Shown one piece after another: positions 43,284-52,608 of a stretch of 64,000 nt of DNA. Position 1 is the stretch's first letter; each line of letters opens with the position of its first letter. The DNA lies in assembly GCA_038087035.1 (NCBI GenBank), contig CP051187.1, positions 2,175,001 to 2,239,000 of the forward strand. The letters run 5' to 3'. Below the pieces are notes generated by a model, which was given only the letters and a program-made list of their open reading frames with translations, was not told the origin of the DNA and searched no databases. Source of the stretch: Gloeotrichia echinulata CP02 (GTDB lineage: Bacteria; Cyanobacteriota; Cyanobacteriia; Cyanobacteriales; Nostocaceae). The translations under genes and the position numbers were made by a program.

Positions 43284-44930
43284 TTACCGTAAACGCCCAG
43301 ACCGCAAAATACTAATAATTAACCATAAGCCCAATAAACTTGCTACTGCAAATAGGACACTGCTTAAAAAAGATAGCTGAGAAGTCTGGGCTTTGGTAGA
43401 AATAATTGCTGCACCCATAATTAATGAACCGACCAAAATGCTAAAAGATAGTCGATTGGCAGCATCGTCCATAGTGCGCCGCATACCATCTAAACCCCGC
43501 AGTGATAAATTCCATTGTAAGGTTTCTGAGGTCACGCGGTTTAATAATAGTTCAATTTGGCGGGGAGATTGTAACGAGAGATTTTTGATATCTAGCGCTG
43601 TTCTTAAGAGCGATCGCACTGGATTATCTCCTAATAACTGACGCCGAAACAAGTCGGTAATTAATGGTTTGATTTCATCAAAAAGATTGACTTCTGGGTT
43701 AAATGTCCGCGCTACCCCTTCTAAGTTTGCCAAGGTTTTAGCATATAAGCCCATGTTACTCGGCAAGCGAATTTTATTGTTCCGGGCAATTTGCAAAAAT
43801 TCATAAATAATTTGACTGAAATTGATGTCATTCAAGCTAGCATTGTAATACTTCCGCAGCATTCGGTCATAATCACTTTCCAACTTAGCCAAAATTACTG
43901 GTTGAGCAGAATCTGCTAGTTGCAAAGTTAACTGAGCGCATCTCCCCGCATCTAAATCAACAATCGCCAACAACATTTCTGTTAATATCTGCTGTGTGCG
44001 CGGATCAAGTCTTCCCACCATGCCACAGTCTAACAGGGCAACCCGGCCATCATGAAGATAAAATAAATTCCCTGGATGGGGATCAGCATGAAAAAACCCA
44101 TCTATGTATAGTTGTTGAAAAAACGCCCGAAATAGCAGTGTAGTGATTGCTTTGCGTTCTGCAACAGGATCTTTACTATTCTCACCACTGCTCAAATTTG
44201 CCGACAGAATGGGCACCCCGTCCAGCCACTCCATCACCAGTAATTTTTCTGTGGTCAAGTTCCAGTAAACTTCGGCTACCACTATTTGTGCTGGATCAAA
44301 CCAGCGACTGTGGGATAAGTTACGCCGCAACTGGTCGGCAAAACTAGCTTCCAGTGTAAAATCTAATTCTGCTTCTAAGGCTTTAGTAAATTCTGCGGCG
44401 ATGGATTTGATTTCGTAGGTTTGCCCAAATTCAGTACGCGCCACTAAATCAGCAATCCCTTGAATTAAAGCAATATCCTGGGCAATTGTGATATCAATTC
44501 CCGGACGTTGTACCTTGAGAGCGACTTCCTGACCGTCTACTAATGTAGCTCGATGGGTTTGAGCAATTGACCCCGCTGCTACCGGTACGGGATTAATTGT
44601 GGTGAAGGTTTGTTCTAGAGTCCCTTTGATTTGTTTGCGGATGACTACTTCAATTTCTGACCAAGCAACTGGGGGGACTTCATCTTGCAGCGTTGAGAGT
44701 TCCTCAATGTAGCTCGCGTTCAATAAATCGGGACGTGTGGAAAGTAGCTGCCCCAGTTTAACATAAACTGGCCCCAAATCTACCAAAATATTTTTTAACA
44801 CCGCAGGGGTCGGTAATTGGGGTTCATCAGTTTTGCCACCAGTGAGTAGCCTTCGCATATAGTCCCAGCCATTGCGAAGGACTACCTCGATAATTTCTCG
44901 TTGACGGGGAACCGTTTGGGTGAGGAACAT
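43284..44930 (-). CDS. ABC1/UbiB/AarF family atypical kinase
   Basis: 548 residues from the ATG at 44930; 91 further codons upstream are repeat-encoded and dropped. The family signatures are all present: VYVKLGQLLSTRPDLL (KxGQ motif), the alanine-rich loop AAGSIAQTHRA in place of a P-loop, VMEWLDGVPI, FHADPHPGNLFYL (HxDxHxGN) and LLDCGMVGRLD (the DFG-like metal site). Two C-terminal membrane spans (about 495-545, RLSFSILVGSLIMGAAII) anchor it. Such ABC1 kinases act in prenyl-lipid and quinone metabolism at membranes; in plastids they sit in plastoglobules. The exact substrate is unknown. Confidence 0.9.
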   Translation of the reverse strand: MFLTQTVPRQREIIEVVLRNGWDYMRRLLTGGKTDEPQLPTPAVLKNILVDLGPVYVKLGQLLSTRPDLLNASYIEELSTLQDEVPPVAWSEIEVVIRKQIKGTLEQTFTTINPVPVAAGSIAQTHRATLVDGQEVALKVQRPGIDITIAQDIALIQGIADLVARTEFGQTYEIKSIAAEFTKALEAELDFTLEASFADQLRRNLSHSRWFDPAQIVVAEVYWNLTTEKLLVMEWLDGVPILSANLSSGENSKDPVAERKAITTLLFRAFFQQLYIDGFFHADPHPGNLFYLHDGRVALLDCGMVGRLDPRTQQILTEMLLAIVDLDAGRCAQLTLQLADSAQPVILAKLESDYDRMLRKYYNASLNDINFSQIIYEFLQIARNNKIRLPSNMGLYAKTLANLEGVARTFNPEVNLFDEIKPLITDLFRRQLLGDNPVRSLLRTALDIKNLSLQSPRQIELLLNRVTSETLQWNLSLRGLDGMRRTMDDAANRLSFSILVGSLIMGAAIISTKAQTSQLSFLSSVLFAVASLLGLWLIISILRSGRLR

Positions 44931-44982
44931 TGTGGTTAGGGACTGGAGAGTGGGGAATGGTGAATGGTGAATGGTGAATGGG

Positions 44983-45112
44983 GACACTTCGACAAGCTCA
45001 GTGCATCGCTGGGGACTGGGGACTGGGGACACTTCGACAAGCTCAGTGCATCGCTGGGGACTGGGGACTGGGGACACTTCGACAAGCTCAGTGCATCGCT
45101 GGGGACTGGGGG
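44983..45112. repeat. Three tandem 45-bp units
   Basis: Units at 44985, 45030 and 45075 carry CACTTCGACAAGCTCAGTGC and the following ATCGCTGGGGACTGGGGACT. The CTTCGACAAGCTCAGTGCATCGC core is a common dispersed repeat of Nostoc-like genomes. It is followed by the CCCATGCCCAATG type repeat up to about 45205. Confidence 0.9.
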
Positions 45113-45274
45113 AGTGGGGGGAAGGTCGGTAAAGTAGACAAATATATTTCTTAATGCCCCATGCCCAATGCCCAATGCCCCATGCCCAATGCCCCATTCC
45201 CATTCCCGCACAGACTGACAGTCAAGTTATAATTTAAAAAGTGGGTGTTAAGCCTCTGTCAAGGGTTTTAACTT

Positions 45275-46339
45275 TTACAGTAAGTCAATAAATCGGGGAT
45301 CATCTTTGAGAATTTTGAGTATTTGCTTAATTTCCTGGGTACGGTCTTTATTCACAACTAGGGTGACATTGCGATCGCGCACAATCACCACATCCTCTAA
45401 ACCTATGGTAACAATTACATCTTCAGGATTGGAGGCATAAACGATCGCCCCTTGGGTATCTAGTCCCACGTGGGTAGCGAGTTCTACATTAGGATTCTCT
45501 GGTGTTTTCAGTAACCGCTCGATCGCATTCCAATCTCCTAAATCATCCCAACCAAATGCCACTGGTAAGACATATGCTAAATTAGTCTTTTCCATCAGCG
45601 CATAGTCTATACTTTTTTTAGGTAATTGGGGATAAATATCAGGACCATGCTCTGCTAAAGGTTCGATAATCTCTGGCGCGTGGGTATACAGTTCTTTCAG
45701 AACTACCCCCGCCCGAAAAACGAACATGCCACTATTCCAGCTAAACCGTCCCGTAGATAAAAAAGTTTCTGCCGTTTCCCGGTCTGGCTTTTCAGTAAAG
45801 CGGTTGACGTGATAAGCTGGCAACTCATTGAAGCTGCCAATTTTTTCACCTTGTTCGATATAGCCATAACCTGTTGATGGGAAACTAGGCTTGATCCCCA
45901 ATGTGACAATCGCTTCTGTGTTTGCCGCTAACTGGGTCGCAGCACTTAATGTGTGAGCAAAGACTTTTTGGTCAGCAATCCAGTGATCAGCGGGAAAAAA
46001 GCCAATAATTGCATCTTCACCGTAACGCTTTTGAATTTCTAAACTTGTCCAAGCAACGGCTGCAGCAGTGTCCCTTCCCTCTGACTCGATTAATAAATTT
46101 TGTGACGGCAATTGTGGCAATTGTTGTTGCACTCCTTGAGCTATCTGTTGAGATGTGATGACAAATAAAGAATCCCAACCACCGGCAAGTTCTAACAATC
46201 GATCTGCGGTTGCTTGTAGCAAGCTTTTAGAGCTACCATCAAGGCTTAAAAATTGCTTGGGTCGTCCAGAGCGACTCAAAGGCCAAAAACGCTCACCTTT
46301 ACCACCAGCAAGGATTACGGGGAACAATGAACTAGTCAT
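45275..46339 (-). CDS. Mannose-1-phosphate guanylyltransferase
   Basis: 354 residues from the ATG at 46339, with five more codons open upstream. It makes GDP-mannose from GTP and mannose-1-phosphate in the cytoplasm, for exopolysaccharide and glycan synthesis. The nucleotidyltransferase signature FPVILAGGKGERFWPLSRSG (about 6-25) is followed by RPKQFLSL and FFPADHWI, then the FTEKPDRETAETFL motif (VEKP loop) and FGWDDLGDW (the sugar-binding motif). No ManA-type isomerase domain follows. The LCP-protein gene is divergent, about 100 bp away. Confidence 0.92.
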   Translation of the reverse strand: MTSSLFPVILAGGKGERFWPLSRSGRPKQFLSLDGSSKSLLQATADRLLELAGGWDSLFVITSQQIAQGVQQQLPQLPSQNLLIESEGRDTAAAVAWTSLEIQKRYGEDAIIGFFPADHWIADQKVFAHTLSAATQLAANTEAIVTLGIKPSFPSTGYGYIEQGEKIGSFNELPAYHVNRFTEKPDRETAETFLSTGRFSWNSGMFVFRAGVVLKELYTHAPEIIEPLAEHGPDIYPQLPKKSIDYALMEKTNLAYVLPVAFGWDDLGDWNAIERLLKTPENPNVELATHVGLDTQGAIVYASNPEDVIVTIGLEDVVIVRDRNVTLVVNKDRTQEIKQILKILKDDPRFIDLL

Positions 46340-46453
46340 TTTGTCATACACCAATACTGACGAACATTACAAGTGTACAGTGACCTTGACACTGGCAATA
46401 TTTGTAGCTTGGATTAACATACTCTTAGGGAGTGGTTGAGTGGGGAGATAATT

Positions 46454-47974
46454 GTGATTAAACAAATTCAATGGTCGGATAATCAGTTAACGCCGCAGCA
46501 AGTACCAGGTTTAGATTTAGATTTAGATTTAGATGAGGTGAGAGTACAACAATTTCAACGGACTGAAAATCAGGTAACACCTCAACAAGTACCAGTTGCG
46601 GATACCGAAGTTAGTCCAAAACAGCAAGCAAATGTTTCCCGTGGTGTCGTCGAATCTGTAGGTGAAATCCCTAACCAGCTTTACGAAAGGTTGGGCTTGA
46701 CCATGCCTCGATGGCTATTGTGGATACTAACAGTGGTTTTAGGGGTAATTTTATCCGGACTACTAGTATCGATTTTGGCGCTCTGGACTCCCCTATGGAG
46801 TAATCTGGATCAAACAGATGAAGATTTAGGAATCGCTGGTAAAGATCAGCAAAAAATGCCCCTCCCAGGAGAGGTATGGGGTAAAATCTCCCAATACCAA
46901 CTATCAAAACCCATGAATATTTTAATTATGGGGATTGAACCAGTTAGGGGTACTGTTGATGGCTCACCAGAAAGTTTTGCCGGTAAAAGCGACACCATGC
47001 TTATGACCAGGCTCGACCCCAATGACAAAACCATGAGGGTACTTTCGATTCCTCGGGATACAATGATTGCTATCCCAGAAAAAGGATTAACTAAAGTCTC
47101 TGATGCCAATGCTGAAGGTGGTCCTGTCTTAGCAGCACGAGTAGTCAGCCGGACTTTAAATAATGCGCCAATTGACCGCTATATCCGCATCTCTACCAGT
47201 GGCTTACGCGAATTGGTAGATCAATTGGGTGGAGTTGAAGTTTTTGTTCCTAAATCAATCGAATATAAAGACAACTCCGGTCGGATGTCGAACTTAGTCA
47301 GTGGTTGGCAAACTCTCAACGGCGAACAAGCAGAACAATTTGCGCGTTACCGTGAAGCAGGTCTCGGTGATTTGCCAAGGGTGCAGCGACAGCAAGTCCT
47401 AATGACAGCGTTACTCCAACGCCTCAATAGTCCCACTGTCTTACCCCGGTTGCCTCAATTAATTCGCATTATGCGGAAATACTTTGATACCAACCTCAAA
47501 ATAGAAGAAATGATGGCCTTGGTGAATTTTTCCGTCAACCTAGAGCGGGATAATTTCCAAATGTCCATTTTGCCTGGTGTCTTCAGCCGTTTTAGCCAAG
47601 ACCCCAATAGCTATTGGCTGAATATGACCGGACAACAAAGCCTATTGAATGATTATGTTGGGGTGAATGTACCTGGTCTTAAGGCAGATGTCCGACCAGT
47701 TTCTAATCTCAAAATCGCTATTCAAAATGCTTCCAATCAACCTCAATTAACTGAAAAAGTTATCCAATATCTCAAACAGAAAGGCTTCACCAACGTTTAC
47801 GCGGTGTCGGATTGGCCTGATACCCAACGCCAAACTCAGATCATCGTCCAAAAAGGCAACCGCAACCCAGGAATTGACTTGCAAAAAGTCTTAGGCTTGG
47901 GTCAAATCGAGGTTTCCGCAACTGGCGATTTGGAATCTGACCTGACCATCAGAATTGGTAAGGATTGGAAATAG
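46454..47974 (+). CDS. LytR-CpsA-Psr (LCP) family protein
   Basis: 506 residues from the GTG at 46454, which has GGGGAG seven bases before it; a TTG at 46436 is also in frame. After an N-terminal cytoplasmic part, one span (about 92-115, WLLWILTVVLGVILSGLLVS) anchors an extracytoplasmic LCP domain: KSDTMLMTRLDPN, VLSIPRDTMIAIP and FARYREAGLGDLPRVQRQQ (basic and acidic residues that bind polyprenyl pyrophosphate). A LytR_C domain (about 415-505; IAIQNASNQPQLTEKVIQYL) follows. LCP enzymes attach secondary polymers to peptidoglycan or act late in polysaccharide export. It is divergent from the GDP-mannose gene. Confidence 0.92.
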   Translation: MIKQIQWSDNQLTPQQVPGLDLDLDLDEVRVQQFQRTENQVTPQQVPVADTEVSPKQQANVSRGVVESVGEIPNQLYERLGLTMPRWLLWILTVVLGVILSGLLVSILALWTPLWSNLDQTDEDLGIAGKDQQKMPLPGEVWGKISQYQLSKPMNILIMGIEPVRGTVDGSPESFAGKSDTMLMTRLDPNDKTMRVLSIPRDTMIAIPEKGLTKVSDANAEGGPVLAARVVSRTLNNAPIDRYIRISTSGLRELVDQLGGVEVFVPKSIEYKDNSGRMSNLVSGWQTLNGEQAEQFARYREAGLGDLPRVQRQQVLMTALLQRLNSPTVLPRLPQLIRIMRKYFDTNLKIEEMMALVNFSVNLERDNFQMSILPGVFSRFSQDPNSYWLNMTGQQSLLNDYVGVNVPGLKADVRPVSNLKIAIQNASNQPQLTEKVIQYLKQKGFTNVYAVSDWPDTQRQTQIIVQKGNRNPGIDLQKVLGLGQIEVSATGDLESDLTIRIGKDWK

Positions 47975-48052
47975 TCATTAGTCATTAGTCATTAGTCATT
48001 AGTTAAATGACAAAGGACTAATGACAACGGACTAATGACAAAGGACTAAGTT

Positions 48053-48559
48053 ATGAAAAAGTTTTTTATCCGTGTTTTGGGTTTAATTTTGATTTTGATT
48101 TTGGCTGGTTTATGGATAATTTTTAATCCTAAACCAGCTTTTGCCCTGGGTAAGGTGATTAACTACAACAATATCAATTTAGAAAACCGCGATTTTTCCC
48201 ACGAAAATTTGGCTGGTGCAACTTTCGTAGCAGCAGAAATGCGCTTGGCAAATTTTCAAGCAGCGAATTTGACTAACGCAATTTTCACCAAAGGTGTTTT
48301 ATTAAAAGCGAATTTAGAAGGTGCAAACCTCACGGGTGCTTTGGTTGATCGGGTAACTTTCGATGGTGCCAATCTGAAAAATGCGATTTTTACAGAAGCG
48401 ACTTTGATCCGCAGCCGCTTTTATGATGCTGATATCACTGGCGCTGACTTTAGCGATGCTTTGATTGACCGCTATCAAGTTTCATTATTGTGCAAAAGAG
48501 CCGATGGTATTAATCCTGTGACAGGTGTTGCTACGCGAGATAGTTTGGGGTGTAAATAA
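48053..48559 (+). CDS. Secreted pentapeptide-repeat protein
   Basis: 168 residues. The N-terminal signal peptide (about 1-31; LGLILILILAGLWIIF, cleavage likely at AFA-LG) targets it to lumen or periplasm. Pentapeptide repeats of the A(D/N)LxX type run from about 42 to 142 (LAGATFV, LANFQAANLTNAIF, LKANLEGANLTGAL, FDGANLKNAIF). A C-terminal segment with two Cys (LLCKRAD and SLGCK) may form a disulphide. It resembles the thylakoid-lumen pentapeptide proteins of cyanobacteria and plants, whose role is structural or unknown. Start ATG at 48053, 78 bp after the LCP gene, with a TAGTCATTA repeat between. Confidence 0.88.
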   Translation: MKKFFIRVLGLILILILAGLWIIFNPKPAFALGKVINYNNINLENRDFSHENLAGATFVAAEMRLANFQAANLTNAIFTKGVLLKANLEGANLTGALVDRVTFDGANLKNAIFTEATLIRSRFYDADITGADFSDALIDRYQVSLLCKRADGINPVTGVATRDSLGCK

Positions 48560-48683
48560 ACAGTTATTACTTATTAGTCAAATGACTAATGAATAATTGA
48601 TCAGAAATTCACCTGACAGATTGCCAGATTTCAGGTTAAATGTTCTCAGATATGCACTGTGCAAGAGTCGTCGGGTATTATTC

Positions 48684-50288
48684 GTGACAAACAAAGACCA
48701 AAAACCCTCCCGTTCCTTCGCTGGTATTGCTGGCATTGTTGCCGCTGCTACCTTAATTAGTAAAGTATTTGGTTTAATACGGCAGCAAGCCATTGCTGCC
48801 GCTTTTGGTGTTGGCGCTGCTGCTACTGCCTATAGTTACGCCTATATTATCCCTGGATTTTTATTAATCTTACTAGGCGGTGTCAATGGACCGTTACACA
48901 GTGCCATTGTCAGCGTTTTAGCCAAACGCAAGCAAGAAGAAGCCGCACCCCTGGTGGAAACGGTGACAACCCTGGTGGCTGGTGTGCTGTTGGTGGTGAC
49001 AGCGGCGCAAATTGTCTTTGCGGATGTGATTGTCGATATAGTGGGTCATGGGTTACAAGATACAACCAGAGCGATCGCTATCCAACAAATCCGCATCATG
49101 GCCCCAATGGCTTTATTTTCCGGGTTAATTGGCATTGGCTTTGGTACCCTTAACGCCGCTAATCAATATTGGTTACTTTCGATTAGTCCCTTATTATCTA
49201 GTATTACCGTTGTTGCAGCCGTTGGTATTTTGACACTGCAACACGGTCAAGACATTATTAAACCCGAATTTGCTTACATCGGCGGGATGATGTTAGCTTG
49301 GGGCACTTTAGCCGGGGCAATTTTGCAGTGGTTAGTGCAACAAATTGTCCAGTGGCGATTAGGATTAGGTTCTTTACGTCTGCGGTTTGATTTTAAATCT
49401 CCCGGCGTTCAAGAAGTAATTAAAATCATGACTCCGGCGACCATTTCATCGGGAATGATGCCAATTAACGTTGCCACAGACCTGTATTTTGCCAGTCCCA
49501 TCCCTGGTGCTGCTGCTGGTTTTAATTATGCTAATTTACTTGTGCAAACTCCTTTAGGGATTATTTCCAATATTATTTTATTGCCCCTATTACCAATGTT
49601 TGCCAAACTTGCTGAACCCGACAATTGGCAAGAATTAAAAATCCGCATTCGTCAGGGATTATTACTTACTGCCTTTACCATGCTACCTTTAGGGGCGCTG
49701 ATGGTGGTGTTATCTGTCCCCATTGTCCAGGTAATTTATGAGCGTGGTGCTTTCAAAAAAGAAGCTACAGAGTTAGTTTCATCCCTATTAATTGCTTATG
49801 GAATTGGGATGTTTGCCTATTTAGGACGTGATGTTTTGGTGCGGGTATTTTATGCTTTAGGGGACGGACAAACACCATTTCGCATCAGTACATTTAATAT
49901 TATCCTTAACGCGGTATTAGATTGGTTTTTCGTCCAACCTTTTGGCGCCCCCGGTTTGGTGTTAGCAACGGTGGGTGTAAATTGTAGTTCAATAATAATG
50001 CTGTTATGGTTATTAGATCGCAAAATTAACGGTATACCTTGGCGGGAGTGGAGTTTACCAATTATCGGTTTAACTGGTGGTAGCGTGGTGGCTGGGGTAG
50101 CCAGTTATGCAACTTTGGTTGGTTGTCAGCAGGTGTTAGGTAAGCATGGTTTATTGATTTTGCTGGTGGAGTTGTCTGTTGCTGGGTTGGTGGGGATTGC
50201 TGTGTTTGGCGTGATTGCTTCGTGGCTGAGGATACCTGAAGTGAATAATTTTGTGGTGCGGATGCGTCAGCGGTTTTTGAAGAAATGA
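48684..50288 (+). CDS. murJ: MurJ-type lipid II flippase
   Basis: 534 residues from the GTG at 48684; the frame begins 29 codons earlier but those residues lack family character. It flips lipid II for peptidoglycan synthesis in the inner membrane. Fourteen spans are predicted. Near the start is the conserved FGLIRQQAIAAAFGVGAAATAY block, then GGVNGPLHSAIVSVLAKRK (MurJ/MOP motif), and QVIYERGAFKKEATELVSS. The start is the least certain point: neither candidate has a strong ribosome site. It follows the LCP and pentapeptide genes and forms with them an envelope cluster. Confidence 0.9.
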   Translation: MTNKDQKPSRSFAGIAGIVAAATLISKVFGLIRQQAIAAAFGVGAAATAYSYAYIIPGFLLILLGGVNGPLHSAIVSVLAKRKQEEAAPLVETVTTLVAGVLLVVTAAQIVFADVIVDIVGHGLQDTTRAIAIQQIRIMAPMALFSGLIGIGFGTLNAANQYWLLSISPLLSSITVVAAVGILTLQHGQDIIKPEFAYIGGMMLAWGTLAGAILQWLVQQIVQWRLGLGSLRLRFDFKSPGVQEVIKIMTPATISSGMMPINVATDLYFASPIPGAAAGFNYANLLVQTPLGIISNIILLPLLPMFAKLAEPDNWQELKIRIRQGLLLTAFTMLPLGALMVVLSVPIVQVIYERGAFKKEATELVSSLLIAYGIGMFAYLGRDVLVRVFYALGDGQTPFRISTFNIILNAVLDWFFVQPFGAPGLVLATVGVNCSSIIMLLWLLDRKINGIPWREWSLPIIGLTGGSVVAGVASYATLVGCQQVLGKHGLLILLVELSVAGLVGIAVFGVIASWLRIPEVNNFVVRMRQRFLKK

Positions 50289-50381
50289 TATTTTCTAGGA
50301 CTTACGCACTGTACAAATTAAGCATGGTATGCATTTACAAAAATAGGTCGTTTCAGGCTTTGATTAATCCAACTTTTATCG
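50289..50381. other. Spacer with AGGACTTACGCA repeat
   Basis: The spacer begins with the dispersed repeat AGGACTTACGCACTG, related to copies at 5721, 58314 and 62427. Nothing else is seen. Confidence 0.5.
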
Positions 50382-50558
50382 TCAACCTTGATCAAGGGAT
50401 GCTGTGAGTTCAGCCCAGGTTGTTTCGTCATACCCGGACTCATCTGCCATCCATTCATCCAGTAGTTGAATAATTTGCTCAACTTGCTGTGAAGTAAGAG
50501 GTTTTAGTAGCGATAATGGTTGAGGCTGATCTGGGTAGCCGACTTGCTGGGCAGTCAT
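50382..50558 (-). CDS. Small antitoxin-like or regulatory protein
   Basis: 58 residues: MTAQQVGYPDQPQPLSLLKP and then LTSQQVEQIIQLLDEWMADE, SGYDETTWAELTASLDQG. The MADESGYDETTW block is shared by many small cyanobacterial proteins that lie beside toxin genes, usually followed by a longer tail. This copy ends early after DQG. The start ATG (50556-50558) lies after a GAAGCCAAG purine stretch. No partner toxin is adjacent. The assignment is from pattern memory; the product could also be a degenerate fragment. Confidence 0.5.
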   Translation of the reverse strand: MTAQQVGYPDQPQPLSLLKPLTSQQVEQIIQLLDEWMADESGYDETTWAELTASLDQG

Positions 50559-50678
50559 AATCTTGGCTTCTGTAAAAGTTTGGTATTAAGGTTATTTCAA
50601 TTCTAGTCTATGGTATTGCCGCAGTGCGATCGCTGATTTTTAAACATCCTCTTAACAAGCCTTGTGGAAATTTCCACT

Positions 50679-51077
50679 CTATTCACTACCCCATCTCAGT
50701 TCACAGTAACTCATAAACGCGAAACCAACACTTGCCGTCAATGATCCTGCTAATAGTCCTTTAACTGCCCAAGCTGGTGGTCCACCTATATTCAGAAATT
50801 CGTTAATTAATCCATGCCCTACTTTAGTAGCACCATACGCAAGCGCACTACCTCCAGCAAGAGTAATTCCACCATCAGTAAGCATAGTTAGTATTTCATC
50901 TTTGGAATATGTTTTACTCGAATAAATTGTAGCTATCCTAATACACATAGCCAGCTCATTAGCTGACAGAGCAATATGCTTGTGAATTTCACCACCAGGA
51001 GTTGGAACTGCTGTTGCAAAGCCACCACCACCACTATGCTGGACGATTGCCCAAATGGCATCTGAGCGTTTGTTCAT
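50679..51077 (-). CDS. Hypothetical protein with glycine-rich membrane-like segments
   Basis: 132 residues. Two Gly/Ala-rich hydrophobic segments (about 70-88, GGITLAGGSALAYGATKVG; about 103-122, AVKGLLAGSLTASVGFAFM) follow a soluble region with a conserved-looking NELAMCIRIATIYSSKTYSK motif. This pattern recalls the membrane-hairpin part of DUF697-like proteins but is not enough to assign one. It lies 40 bp downstream of the proline-rich protein gene on the same strand, so the two may be co-transcribed. Start ATG. Confidence 0.6.
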   Translation of the reverse strand: MNKRSDAIWAIVQHSGGGGFATAVPTPGGEIHKHIALSANELAMCIRIATIYSSKTYSKDEILTMLTDGGITLAGGSALAYGATKVGHGLINEFLNIGGPPAWAVKGLLAGSLTASVGFAFMSYCELRWGSE

Positions 51078-51116
51078 AGATTTTTATTCTTTATATAAAT
51101 TTACTAATTGTGATAT

Positions 51117-51668
51117 CTATTTTGAAACTGCCCAAATTCCCTCTTGATCTATCAAGCCTCGTGCCTTTAGAGGCGCAGGTACTGAAACAGTGTAATTTCC
51201 TCTAATTTCAGAACCTTGAATAATTCCTGCCCAAGTGATTAGTATTCCAGTTGATGGCTCAAGAGATGTAAAACCTATCCTGTCGCCATCTACATTACCT
51301 TCTAGGGGACCAGAACCAGTAAGAATTCCAGTTATATTGACAGTTCCAGTAATTTTATTTGATGTGTCCTGGTTAAGCACAAGACGCATATTGCCATTTT
51401 GTCCAACGGTTTTGTTGAATAAAGATCCGCCATAAATCCCTGTAACCTTAGATGGTTCTGGAGTTGGTTCTGGAGTTGGTTCTGGAGTTGGTTCTGGAGT
51501 TGGTTCTGGAGTTGGTTCTGGAGTTGGTTTTGGAGTTGGTACTGGAGTTGGTACTGGAGTTGGTTGTCTTGAATCTTTATGATTTAGACCTATCGCTGCG
51601 AGAATTACAGCACTCAAAACAGCAACTGTAACACCTATGAAAATTTGCTTTGCAGCAGGCTCAGACAT
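51117..51668 (-). CDS. Membrane-anchored protein with proline-rich stalk
   Basis: 183 residues. One N-terminal span (about 8-26, IFIGVTVAVLSAVILAAIGL) is followed by a PTPVPTPKPTPEP stalk (about 35-72; 18-bp/12-bp in-frame repeats of GTTGGTTCTGGA on the plus strand). The C-terminal domain (about 78-183; GIYGGSLFNKTVGQNGNMRL, GTVNITGILTGSGPLEGNVDG) is beta-rich and unassigned. The stalk should hold the domain away from the membrane. Start ATG at 51668. It precedes the hypothetical gene at 50679 and could share its transcript. Confidence 0.7.
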   Translation of the reverse strand: MSEPAAKQIFIGVTVAVLSAVILAAIGLNHKDSRQPTPVPTPVPTPKPTPEPTPEPTPEPTPEPTPEPTPEPSKVTGIYGGSLFNKTVGQNGNMRLVLNQDTSNKITGTVNITGILTGSGPLEGNVDGDRIGFTSLEPSTGILITWAGIIQGSEIRGNYTVSVPAPLKARGLIDQEGIWAVSK

Positions 51669-51793
51669 TTTTATTTCAGTAAATTGAAAAGTTTTTTATT
51701 TTTAATACATTTTTTATTATAGTGATGTCACTACCAATCGAAAGTAGTACTAATTACATTTAATATTAAGTATTTGAATTTTAAATATCTTTG

Positions 51794-52213
51794 TCAGCGC
51801 CGACTGGGAACAGGAGTCTGTGGAATTTCTCTATTCCCCAGTCGCTTCTGGTCTCTATTTTGAAACCTGACTATTGCACTAAAATTTATGTAAAACTCTT
51901 GCCAATGAGGGGATTGGGAAATGTCTTACAGTCAGTTTGATATTGAGGGAGTTAGAGTTAGCTTTGGCATCACCATTAGAGAAACAGTAGGTACATTTGC
52001 CGATATACCCGAGATTATTTATAGCGATTTCCTAGGAGAAACCCTCCGATTCAATACACCAATAGCCTTAGCAATTAACTCTGAAAAATCCCGTTCTGAG
52101 ATGATTATTACACCAATTTTGCTGGAATTGAAGCGACTATATCCTGAGAAAGTGAGCTTATTTTCTGGCAAAGATTTTACTGTTGACGTAGAAAAAGGTC
52201 TCAATGGCTTTTG
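51794..52213 (+). repeat. Duplicated block, copy A
   Basis: It matches 53276-53804 except for a deletion of about 105 bp early in the block (between GGAATTTCT and CTATTCCCCAG) and scattered substitutions. It carries a small scrap of the Rpn-like remnant and the first 99 codons of the nuclease-like gene. Confidence 0.9.
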
Positions 52214-52280
52214 TGACTATATGATCAGGCGGGTTTGTTGGGTTTGCGGTGAGCCTCAACCCAACCTACAATTTTCCTAG
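51921..52280 (+). pseudogene. Truncated copy of PD-(D/E)XK-like gene
   Basis: 119 residues. The first 97 or so match the intact gene at 53510 (about 95 percent). After CDYMI the frame enters a dispersed GTTGGGTTTGCGGTGAGCCT repeat and ends with RRVCWVCGEPQPNLQFS. The EAK catalytic motif is thereby lost. It is most likely non-functional, an inactive tandem duplicate. Confidence 0.75.
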
Positions 52281-52314
52281 GGTTTAGGAGTGTCACTCTA
52301 TGGTATTGCCCAAA

Positions 52315-52608
52315 TTAACTCGCGTCCAATAATTCAAAATGGATTCGCTTACCAACCGCTCTAGCAGCTCGATCTATCGTATCTAATGTTACGGATACAT
52401 TATCCGGATCTAGAAGCCTATCGAGAGATGATCTGCTTGTCTTCATTTCTTCTGCCATAGCCTTCTTGGTGAGATTCTTTTGGTCCATAGCCTGTTTAAT
52501 CTGCCAAGCGATAACTCTCTTAATAGCAATTAAGTTAACTTCATCAAGTATACCGTCTTCTTCTAGAAGGGCATCGAGAGAAGAGCCGATATATGGATTG
52601 TTGCTCAT
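52315..52608 (-). CDS. XRE-family antitoxin of a HigBA-like module
   Basis: 97 residues. The helix-turn-helix reads KNLTKKAMAEEMKTSRSSLDRLLDP (about 43-67), followed by VTLDTIDRAARAVGKRIHFEL, typical of HigA-type antitoxins with a C-terminal DNA-binding domain. It should neutralise the toxin and repress the operon. The start ATG overlaps the toxin stop by four bases (ATGA, 52605-52608), so the toxin gene comes first, the order seen in higBA modules. It is placed between two copies of a duplicated nuclease-like gene. Confidence 0.85.
   Translation of the reverse strand: MSNNPYIGSSLDALLEEDGILDEVNLIAIKRVIAWQIKQAMDQKNLTKKAMAEEMKTSRSSLDRLLDPDNVSVTLDTIDRAARAVGKRIHFELLDAS

Noticed and set aside
44931..45203. 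N-terminal extension of the ABC1 kinase
   Set aside because: The sequence is encoded by the 45-bp repeats and CCCATGCCC units; the family start is the ATG at 44930.
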